From Anaerolineaceae bacterium UBA700 (lineage in GTDB: Bacteria; Chloroflexota; Anaerolineae; Anaerolineales; Anaerolineaceae), in NCBI GenBank assembly GCA_002298885.1, contig DBMK01000343.1, forward strand, positions 1 through 11,527: a stretch of DNA of 11,527 bases, written 5' to 3'. This document shows, one piece after another, positions 1 to 6,012 of the stretch. Under the pieces are notes generated by a model. That model saw only the letters and a program-made list of their open reading frames with translations. It was not told where the DNA came from and did no database searches. The translations under genes were made by a program, and so were the position numbers. Within the stretch, counting starts at the first letter, position 1; the number at the start of each line of letters is the position of its first letter.

Positions 1-55
1 CTGTTTGCGCAAAAATAAGGTGATAAATGTAACCATAGTAAAACCCACCTGTTCG

Positions 56-64
56 TGCTAAAAT
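56..64 (+). promoter_or_regulatory. Extended -10 promoter element upstream of the MgtE_N/CBS gene
   Basis: The sequence TGCTAAAAT reads as an extended -10 box (TGn followed by TAAAAT, five of six consensus bases). The position 17 bp upstream (about 36-41) is a poor -35, which is common for extended -10 promoters. Transcription would start near 71, giving a leader of about 60 nt that contains the hairpin at 91-112. This is inferred from motif match only. Confidence 0.35.
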
Positions 65-90
65 CGGTTTGCTGCATGGTAGCGAACTTC

Positions 91-112
91 AAACGCCCTC
101 ATAGGGGCGTTT
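91..112 (+). promoter_or_regulatory. 5'-leader hairpin
   Basis: AAACGCCC (91-98) and GGGCGTTT (105-112) form a perfect 8-bp stem around the 6-nt loop TCATAG. It sits 7 nt before the Shine-Dalgarno sequence GGAGGGG (120-126) and does not pair with it. The 3' arm ends in TTT but no U-run follows, so an intrinsic terminator for an upstream gene is less likely than a leader structure. No known riboswitch fold was recognised. Confidence 0.4.
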
Positions 113-130
113 GCATATTGGAGGGGCAGC

Positions 131-1390
131 ATGGCCTTCGTAAGTGAAATCATGGGAAGACCGGTTTCGGATGTCGATGGCGAGCGAATCGGCAAGCTTA
201 AAGATATCCTGGCCTCCTCACCTAGCGAGAAAATTGCACACCCACTGATCAGGGCGATCATCGTCCAGACCCGTCAGGGTGAATTGATCGTCCCGGTCGA
301 GGACGTGGTGGCGCTGCTGGCACCAGCGGTGCCCCTTAACAAGCGCCTGGGCGATATCGTGCCCTACCAGCCCACTCCCAACGACCTGTACCTGGTACGG
401 GACGTGCTGGATAAGCAGATCATCGACATCAACGGGGTGCGGGTGGTGCGCGTCAACGACCTGGAGCTGACCCGCGTCAACGGCGGGGTGTACGTCTCCA
501 ACGTGGATATCGGCGGTGCAGGACTCATCCGCCGAATGGGGCTCAAGGGCCTGGCCAAGCGCGCCAAGAGTCTCCAGAACGCCGAGAGATCCCCCGGAAT
601 CATTTCCTGGGACGATGTGGAGCTGCTCGCCGGCGACCAGCCCATGCGCCTGAAGGTTCCCGGCGAGAAGCTGGCCGAGCTGCACCCGGCCGATCTGGCG
701 GAGATCCTGAGCGACCTAAACCGGGCCGAGGGACGCGACCTGCTCGAAACGCTGGATGTGGAGACCCTGGCCGACGCCCTGGAAGAGGTGGAACCCGACT
801 TCCAGGCCAGCCTGGTGGAGGAAATGCCCAACGAGAATTTGGCCGACGTGCTGGAGGAGATGGCTCCGGACGAGGCGGCCGACCTGCTGGCCGAGCTGCC
901 CGAGGACCGCAGCCAGGCGCTGCTCAAGCTGATGGAGACCGACGAGGCCGAGGACGTCAAGCACCTGCTGACCTTCCCCGTGGACTCTGCCGGCGGCATC
1001 ATGAACACCGAATTCATCGCCGTGCGCCAGGATTGGACCGCTGCCCAGACACTGGATTACCTGCGCCAGAACGCCAGCGAGGCCGAGACGATCTATTACA
1101 TCTACGTCACCGACGAGCAGAACCACCTCAAGGGCGTCTTCTCGCTGCGTGAGCTGGTGCTGGCCAAGCCGCGCACGACGGTCAAGGATTTCATGCAGGA
1201 TCGCGTGGTGGTGGTGAACCTGCTGGCGACCCAGGACGAATGCGCCCAGGTGGTGTCCAAGTACAACCTGCTGGCGCTGCCGGTCGTCGACGAGCAACGC
1301 GTGCTGCACGGCATCATCACCGCCGGTGACGCCCTGGACAAGATCATCCCCACGGCATGGAAGAAGCGCCTGCCGAGGATTTACCGATAA
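131..1390 (+). CDS. PRC-barrel, MgtE_N and CBS domain protein lacking a channel domain
   Basis: This soluble 419-aa protein looks like the cytosolic sensor half of an MgtE-type Mg2+ channel. Residues 1-75 form a PRC-barrel (GRPVSDVDGERIGK) and 90-150 probably a second one. Residues 180-285 match MgtE_N: a string of short acidic helical repeats beginning LAELHPADLAEIL, with the ADLLAELPEDR repeat near 250. A CBS pair follows (about 287-350 and 355-405) after the typical SAGGIMNTEF junction. The protein stops after CBS2, where true MgtE continues into five membrane helices. None are present and no signal peptide is seen. The start is well supported by GGAGGGG four bases before the ATG. In MgtE these domains bind Mg2+ and gate the pore; here they may regulate a separate transporter. 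As I recall, relatives often sit beside an Nramp metal transporter, but none is next to it in this window. Its exact ligand and partner are unknown. Confidence 0.88.
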   Translation: MAFVSEIMGRPVSDVDGERIGKLKDILASSPSEKIAHPLIRAIIVQTRQGELIVPVEDVVALLAPAVPLNKRLGDIVPYQPTPNDLYLVRDVLDKQIIDINGVRVVRVNDLELTRVNGGVYVSNVDIGGAGLIRRMGLKGLAKRAKSLQNAERSPGIISWDDVELLAGDQPMRLKVPGEKLAELHPADLAEILSDLNRAEGRDLLETLDVETLADALEEVEPDFQASLVEEMPNENLADVLEEMAPDEAADLLAELPEDRSQALLKLMETDEAEDVKHLLTFPVDSAGGIMNTEFIAVRQDWTAAQTLDYLRQNASEAETIYYIYVTDEQNHLKGVFSLRELVLAKPRTTVKDFMQDRVVVVNLLATQDECAQVVSKYNLLALPVVDEQRVLHGIITAGDALDKIIPTAWKKRLPRIYR

Positions 1391-1402
1391 CTTTTTAAAG
1401 AA

Positions 1403-2554
1403 TTAGTTCGTGACCCACGGCATATAGGTTGCATAAGGATAGTTCTGGAAGCCTAAGATAACCAGAGTGCCATCCGAAGTCCCGTATAATACCCGATCGC
1501 CCGTGAGGGTAACTGACCAGATTGTTACAGAATAAGGCATGGAAGGATAAGTATAGATTCCGACAGGATTGACATCCAGCGGCGTCAGAGATAGTGCTTG
1601 TATAAAGGCCGGTTGAGTAAGTGGGTTGTTTGAGTTTACATGGGCAAAAACAAATTGTCCGTTCAGGTCAAAAGCTCCGTAAGTCTGGTTTTGGCCGGGA
1701 TTATATGAATGCAGCAGGGTTGGAGCAGCCGGATTGGCAAAATCCGTTTGATAGAAGGCAGTCGAGCAGCTGTAATGAAAGCAGCCTGAGATAGTGTAAG
1801 AAGCCACATCATTTGCAATTCTTAGATCGACCAAATCGTTGAAATCATTGTTTGTTGGGTATCGGTAATTGCCCAATTCCGTATAGGTATTGCGGTCAAA
1901 AACACGGATGGTGGAGTAGCCTCCATCATCAGCATAAAGGCGTGTAGCAGTCGCCTGTATTTTTGTTATGTGTGGAAGTGGAATACTTGTTACCACCTGT
2001 GGTTGGGTAGGATCAGCGACGTTTACTACAAGGATCCCGTTATCTCGATCCGCCAGATAAGCAGTCGTACCGACCAGGCTGACATCCCAAATGTTAATGG
2101 GGGGATTAGATAGAACCCCAACCTGGCTGGGTTTGGAAGGGTCAGAGATGTCGATAATGTGCAAACCTTCCGAGCCGGCTGCCAGGTAGGCGTAATTCCC
2201 CTGGACAGCCAGGTCCCATACCTGTCCGGTCGTTCCAGGTGTGTGGGGCAGGTTGTATAAACCCACCAGCTTTGGATTGCTAGGATCGGAAATATCAACA
2301 ATCCTCAACCCCCAGCCTTCGAAGCGAGCATCCATATAAGAGAGGTAGGCATATCCTCCTATCACTAAAATCCTAGAGATGGGGTGCTGGTCCGAGAGTT
2401 GAACCTGACCTAAATGCTGGATGATTATATGGTCGGATTGACTGCCGGCGAGTCGGGCCTGGGCTGGAAGAACCGAGGGCGGATAGAAGGCCGGAATCAA
2501 AATCACAATGGCGACCGCAGCGAAAATCGTAAAGAACCTGCTATGAATGGGCAT
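1403..2554 (-). CDS. Secreted LVIVD-repeat beta-propeller protein
   Basis: This 383-aa exported protein has no recognisable catalytic motif. The N-terminus has a hydrophobic segment (about 8-29) and a plausible signal peptidase site after AQA (31-33). LVIVD-type repeats are clear at 81-100 (LRIVDISDPSNPKLVG), 130-147 (LHIIDISDPSKPSQVG) and 172-188 (ILVVNVADPTQPQVV); later copies near 214 and 265-285 are degenerate. Such repeats fold as propeller blades and usually serve as surface or adhesion modules. Cys258 and Cys263 could form a disulfide. The last nine residues, ATYMPWVTN, resemble the Y-x-P-x-V tail of Chloroflexota secreted proteins. The start has AAGGAGGG directly before the ATG. Its base composition is clearly AT-richer than the flanking genes, suggesting separate acquisition. 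It converges with the upstream gene 12 bp away with no terminator visible. Its binding partner is unknown. Confidence 0.85.
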   Translation of the reverse strand: MPIHSRFFTIFAAVAIVILIPAFYPPSVLPAQARLAGSQSDHIIIQHLGQVQLSDQHPISRILVIGGYAYLSYMDARFEGWGLRIVDISDPSNPKLVGLYNLPHTPGTTGQVWDLAVQGNYAYLAAGSEGLHIIDISDPSKPSQVGVLSNPPINIWDVSLVGTTAYLADRDNGILVVNVADPTQPQVVTSIPLPHITKIQATATRLYADDGGYSTIRVFDRNTYTELGNYRYPTNNDFNDLVDLRIANDVASYTISGCFHYSCSTAFYQTDFANPAAPTLLHSYNPGQNQTYGAFDLNGQFVFAHVNSNNPLTQPAFIQALSLTPLDVNPVGIYTYPSMPYSVTIWSVTLTGDRVLYGTSDGTLVILGFQNYPYATYMPWVTN

Positions 2555-2572
2555 GCCCTCCTTTTCAAAATT

Positions 2573-2578
2573 ATTATA
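2573..2578 (-). promoter_or_regulatory. -10 box of the LVIVD-repeat gene
   Basis: On the minus strand this is a perfect TATAAT, about 18 bp before the start codon. The region 17 bp upstream has no good -35 match. Transcription would begin only some 12-15 nt before the ATG, leaving just the ribosome binding site AAAAGGAGGG as leader. Confidence 0.4.
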
Positions 2579-2688
2579 GCACTTTGGATTTTAAGTACTT
2601 GAGTCTGGAAATACCGGAAGAAGTCCTGAGGGCGATTGAACCTTAAATAAAACCAAATAAGCGGCCTTTATAACTACAAATCTAGATT

Positions 2689-2694
2689 TATAAT
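2689..2694 (+). promoter_or_regulatory. -10 box of the malZ-like gene, probably giving a leaderless mRNA
   Basis: A perfect TATAAT ends 8 bp before the ATG at 2703, so a start site 6-8 nt downstream would fall on or beside the A of the start codon. No Shine-Dalgarno sequence lies between them (the interval reads CAACGCCT). A second, weaker TATAAC at 2669-2674 could drive a normal short leader but still has no ribosome binding site. No convincing -35 was found. Confidence 0.42.
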
Positions 2695-2702
2695 CAACGC
2701 CT

Positions 2703-4577
2703 ATGTTTTCATATAATTATCCCTCCTGGCTGGCCTCTGTGCACCACGACGGGTCGGAGAAATACGTGTCTACCCCCTACCCCGGGCTGGGGGAGACGGT
2801 GCGGATTCGGCTGCGCATAGGCGAGAATGCTCCGGTGCAGCGGGTGGTGCTGCGCACCTTCCCGGACGGCGAGCAGGCCTTCACCCCGATGGAGCCTACA
2901 CGCGTGCAGCCGCCCTGCGCCTGGTGGGAAGCTGACCTGCCGGTGAACCAGCCCATTGTGCACTACCGCTTCCTGATCGAGGCCGACGACGGCGCCTGGT
3001 GGTACACCGCCGCCGGTCCGGCGGGCTTCGAGCCGCTGGACGCCACTGATTTCCAGCTCCTGGCCGATTATGTATCCCCGGACTGGCTGGCGCAAGCGGT
3101 TTTCTACCAGATCTTCCCCGACCGCTTCGATAACGCCGACCCGTCCACGGACCCGCGCCCGGAGGAGTATTCGTACCGGGGCCAGAAGCCCGCCCTGGTC
3201 CCGTGGGGCGCAGCGCCTCCCGATTCCCACCACCCTTCGCTGGTCTTTTACGGCGGCGACCTGCCGGGCATCACCCGGCGCCTGGACTATCTCCAATCCC
3301 TGGGGGTCAACGCCCTCTACCTGACCCCGGTGTTCAGCGCATTGAGCAACCACAAGTACGACGTGACCGATTACGAGCACGTCGACCCGCACTTCGGCGG
3401 GGATGGGGCCTTAATTGCGCTGCGCCAGGCGTTGGACAAGCGCGGCATGCGCTACATGCTGGACATCGTGCCCAACCACTGCGGCTTCATGCACCCCTGG
3501 TTCCAGCGCGCCCGCCAGGACCCTGCTTCGCCCGAGGCGGAGTTCTTCACCTTCACCCGCCACCCCGACCAGTACGCCTCCTGGCTGGGGGTTTGGTCGC
3601 TGCCCAAGCTCAACTACCGCAGCGCCGAGCTGCGCCGGCGCATCTATGCCGGGCCGGATGCCGTCTTCCGGCATTGGCTGCGCCCACCCTACCGCGCCGA
3701 CGGCTGGCGAGTGGACGTGGGCAATATGCTGGCCCGCCAGGGGCCGACGCAGCTCAACGTAAAGATCGCCCGCGGCATCCGCGCCGCGGTCAAGGAGACC
3801 GCTCCCGGCGCCTACCTGATCGGCGAGAACTTCTTCGACGCCTCGCCCCAGCTCCAGGGGGATATGTGGGACGGGGTGATGAACTACATGGGCTTCGGCG
3901 TGCCGCTGCAGTACTGGCTGAAAGGCTACCAGGCCGGCGGCATGGGCCTCAAGGACGCGGTAACCTCGCCGGTGCCCTACACCACCGCCGCCCTCGAAGC
4001 CTCCTGGCGCATGCGCCGGGCTGCCATTCCCTGGGCGGTGGCGCTGCAGCAGTACAACCTGCTCGGCAGCCACGACACGCCCCGCATCCGCTCGGTGCTG
4101 GGCGGAAACGATGCTTTACACCGCCTGGCGGTGACCCTGCTGCTGACCTTCCCGGGCGTGCCCGGCCTGTATTACGGCGACGAGATCGGGCTGCTCGACC
4201 GGCCTGGGCTTCACTCGCGGGCGTGCATGGAATGGGACCAGGCCAACTGGAACCGCAGCTTGCTGGACTTCCACCGCGACCTGATCGCGCTGCGCCGGCG
4301 CTCGGCGGCCCTGCAGCGCGGCGGCTTCCAGGTGCTGGCGGTGGAGCCGGACTGCCTGGCCTACCAGCGCGAATCCGCCGAGGAGCGCATCCTGGTGATT
4401 GCCCAGCGCGGCGTCGCCCTGCGCCCCGCCGGTCCCCTTCCGGTTGCCCACGGCGGCATCCCCGACGGCGCCCGCTTCGTCGAGCACTTCAGCGGCTATG
4501 AAGCCGTTGTCTCCAACGGCCTCCTGCCCCTGCCCGAATTGCCCCAGGGAGCGTCAATTTGGGAATCTGAAGAATAA
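2703..4577 (+). CDS. malZ: MalZ-like maltodextrin glucosidase (GH13)
   Basis: A cytosolic GH13 enzyme expected to release glucose from short maltodextrins. At 624 aa it is close to E. coli MalZ (about 605 aa) and shares its signatures throughout: RVVLRTFPDGE near 47, VFYQIFPDRF at 133-142, FYGGDLPGI at 182-190, HKYDVTDYEHVDPHFGGDGAL at 217-237, and SLPKLNY near 299. Residues 25-115 form the N-terminal beta-sandwich (CBM34-like). All four GH13 regions are present: DIVPNH (254-259), GWRVDVGNM with nucleophile Asp338, GEN with acid/base Glu375, and GSHDTPR with His457-Asp458. The C-terminal beta domain is intact. There is no signal peptide, so it acts on imported sugar. There is no ribosome binding site, but the N-terminal sequence reads as family-like from this ATG. 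No maltose transporter or regulator adjoins it. Neopullulanase or cyclomaltodextrinase activity cannot be excluded from sequence alone. Confidence 0.9.
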   Translation: MFSYNYPSWLASVHHDGSEKYVSTPYPGLGETVRIRLRIGENAPVQRVVLRTFPDGEQAFTPMEPTRVQPPCAWWEADLPVNQPIVHYRFLIEADDGAWWYTAAGPAGFEPLDATDFQLLADYVSPDWLAQAVFYQIFPDRFDNADPSTDPRPEEYSYRGQKPALVPWGAAPPDSHHPSLVFYGGDLPGITRRLDYLQSLGVNALYLTPVFSALSNHKYDVTDYEHVDPHFGGDGALIALRQALDKRGMRYMLDIVPNHCGFMHPWFQRARQDPASPEAEFFTFTRHPDQYASWLGVWSLPKLNYRSAELRRRIYAGPDAVFRHWLRPPYRADGWRVDVGNMLARQGPTQLNVKIARGIRAAVKETAPGAYLIGENFFDASPQLQGDMWDGVMNYMGFGVPLQYWLKGYQAGGMGLKDAVTSPVPYTTAALEASWRMRRAAIPWAVALQQYNLLGSHDTPRIRSVLGGNDALHRLAVTLLLTFPGVPGLYYGDEIGLLDRPGLHSRACMEWDQANWNRSLLDFHRDLIALRRRSAALQRGGFQVLAVEPDCLAYQRESAEERILVIAQRGVALRPAGPLPVAHGGIPDGARFVEHFSGYEAVVSNGLLPLPELPQGASIWESEE

Positions 4578-4599
4578 CAATAATTTTCTGGCATGAGTT

Positions 4600-4619
4600 T
4601 TGCACATATAGACGTGCAA
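4600..4619 (+). promoter_or_regulatory. Dyad TTGCAC-N8-GTGCAA, candidate operator/-35 region
   Basis: TTGCAC (4600-4605) and GTGCAA (4614-4619) are perfect 6-bp inverted arms 8 bp apart. The left arm also matches a -35 box in five of six positions, with TAGTAT (4625-4630) as a -10 at 19-bp spacing, so a dimeric regulator here could occlude RNA polymerase. The dyad lies between the malZ-like stop and the preferred start of the HD-GYP gene. Confidence 0.4.
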
Positions 4620-4630
4620 GCAATTAGTAT

Positions 4631-4643
4631 GGTGACGTTCACC
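4631..4643 (+). promoter_or_regulatory. Dyad GGTGA-CGT-TCACC, candidate second operator
   Basis: Perfect 5-bp inverted arms around CGT, just downstream of the putative -10 TAGTAT (4625-4630) and just upstream of the ribosome binding site AAAAGGTG (4645-4652). At RNA level it would be a small hairpin with a 3-nt loop; at DNA level it is a plausible repressor half-site pair. No specific regulator is recognised. Confidence 0.35.
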
Positions 4644-4661
4644 GAAAAGGTGCAAAAAACT

Positions 4662-5945
4662 ATGACCATGCCAGATTACAAGGTACGCAAAAACAGATCC
4701 GGGTTCTTCCGCTCGGCCGCGGTGCCGGCGGCGCCGGGCTATTCCAGCCGCCCGAAGCCCAATAACACGTTTACCCCATCCTCCGCCCTGCGGTTCACCC
4801 TGCTCAAGGAGCAGGCCCGCCGCTACAAGGAAAAGCTCGACCTGGTCAGTAAGATCGGCTCGGTGCTCGCCGGCTGTGTGACCCTGCCGGACATCTACAC
4901 CAGCCTGGCCCAGTCGGTGATCGGTGTGTTTCCGCAGGCCGATTCGCTCTACGTGTACCAGGTGGACCCGCTGCACAAGGGAATCCGCTTCGTGCACGCC
5001 GTGCAGAATACCCGCACCCGGCAGAGCAGCAGCCTTATCACCTCTATCGCGCCCGTTTTTTCACCCAACGGCTTGCAGAGCGAGGTGGTGCGCACCAGCC
5101 AACCGCTGATGATCAACGATCTGCAGCGCTACGCCGACCTGCAGGGCTGCATTTTCCCAGAGATGACCGGGGCAGCCCCGGCCCAGTCGATCCTGCTGAG
5201 TCCGATGCTGGCCCGCAAGGAGACGGTGGGCATCCTGGAGCTGGTGAGCGACGCCCGCTACCGCTTCACCGGGGCAGACTGCGACCTGCTGACCTCCATC
5301 GGCTCGACCGCCGCACTGGCGATCCAGAACCAGTATTTGAAAGATGAGGTGGACCAGACCAGCCGGGCCCTGGTCAAGACTTACGAGAGCACCATCGAGT
5401 CGTGGCGCCGGGCGCTGGAGCTGCGCGACCACAAGACCGAGGGCCACGCCGCCAGGGTAGCCGAGATGACCGTGCGCCTGGGAGCCTGGCTGGGGGTGGA
5501 GCGGCGCGAACTGGTTTTCCTGCGCTTTGGCGCCGTACTGCACGACATCGGCAAAATCGGCATCCCCGACGCCGTGCTGCTCAAGCCCGGCCCGCTGGAG
5601 GACGACGAAATGGGCATCATGCGTAAGCACCCCGAGTTTGCCTTCGAGATGCTCAGCGCCCTGCCCAATTTTGCCCCGGTGCTGGAGATCCCCTACTACC
5701 ACCACGAGCGCTGGGACGGCGGGGGTTACCCCCACGGCCTGGAAGGCGAGCAGATCCCGTTTTCCGCCCGCATTTTTTCCGTGGTCGACGTGTGGGACGC
5801 CCTGCTGTCCGACCGCCCCTACCGCAACGCCTGGCCCGAAGAGCAGGCCATCACTTACATCCAGAACGAATCCGGCAAACAGTTCGACCCGCACGTGGTC
5901 GAGGCGTTTTTAGCGTTGGTGATTACCCGGAAGTATCAAAATTAG
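4662..5945 (+). CDS. GAF-HD-GYP protein, candidate cyclic-di-GMP phosphodiesterase
   Basis: A cytosolic signalling protein of 427 aa that probably hydrolyses cyclic-di-GMP in response to a ligand bound by its GAF domain. Residues 1-45 are basic and low-complexity; the GAF-like domain covers about 62-222 and a short helical linker (TYESTIESWRRALELRD) leads to the HD-GYP domain. That domain contains GHAARVAE (261), the metal-binding LHDIGKIGIPD from 293, HPEFAFEML near 323, HHERWDGGGYPHGL at 347-360 (the HD-GYP signature) and SVVDVWDAL. No GGDEF, EAL or transmembrane segment is present. I chose the ATG at 4662 because AAAAGGTG lies 9 nt upstream; an in-frame ATG at 4593 would add 23 residues but has no ribosome binding site and would place the promoter-region dyads inside the gene. 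It follows the malZ-like gene by 84 bp, with its own likely promoter. The GAF ligand is unknown. Confidence 0.88.
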   Translation: MTMPDYKVRKNRSGFFRSAAVPAAPGYSSRPKPNNTFTPSSALRFTLLKEQARRYKEKLDLVSKIGSVLAGCVTLPDIYTSLAQSVIGVFPQADSLYVYQVDPLHKGIRFVHAVQNTRTRQSSSLITSIAPVFSPNGLQSEVVRTSQPLMINDLQRYADLQGCIFPEMTGAAPAQSILLSPMLARKETVGILELVSDARYRFTGADCDLLTSIGSTAALAIQNQYLKDEVDQTSRALVKTYESTIESWRRALELRDHKTEGHAARVAEMTVRLGAWLGVERRELVFLRFGAVLHDIGKIGIPDAVLLKPGPLEDDEMGIMRKHPEFAFEMLSALPNFAPVLEIPYYHHERWDGGGYPHGLEGEQIPFSARIFSVVDVWDALLSDRPYRNAWPEEQAITYIQNESGKQFDPHVVEAFLALVITRKYQN

Positions 5946-5963
5946 AGGTAGCTGGTTCTCGAT

Positions 5964-6008
5964 AATGCGTTTTTTTGGCCGGCATGCCGGCCAAAAAAAC
6001 GCATTTTT
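5964..6008 (+). terminator. Perfect 42-bp palindrome acting as terminator between convergent genes
   Basis: Positions 5964-5984 and 5985-6005 are exact reverse complements (21-bp arms, no spacer). The arms consist of AATGCG, seven T and GGCCGGCA, then the mirror. The transcript can fold into a hairpin with a GC-rich tip and an A:U lower stem, followed on the plus strand by a T-run (6004-6008). It lies 18 bp after the HD-GYP stop and 7 bp beyond the stop of the convergent gene. Because the U-run is only on the plus side, termination should be stronger for the HD-GYP transcript. Unlike a standard terminator, the GC core is preceded by T7 and followed by A7 on both strands. Confidence 0.75.
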
Positions 6009-6012
6009 ATTT

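Noticed and set aside
1391..1402. CTTTTTAAAG between two convergent genes as a terminator
   Set aside because: It is a 10-bp AT palindrome without a stable stem or U-tract; too weak to call.
3203..4501. Long plus-strand open frame (432 codons) inside the malZ-like gene
   Set aside because: It is a frame shadow in GC-rich coding sequence, with Ala/Arg/Pro-rich low-complexity translation and no domain; the real frame has all GH13 motifs.
4593..4661. Upstream ATG at 4593 as start of the HD-GYP protein
   Set aside because: No ribosome binding site is present, and both dyads and the promoter-like boxes fall in this stretch; the ATG at 4662 has AAAAGGTG at good spacing.
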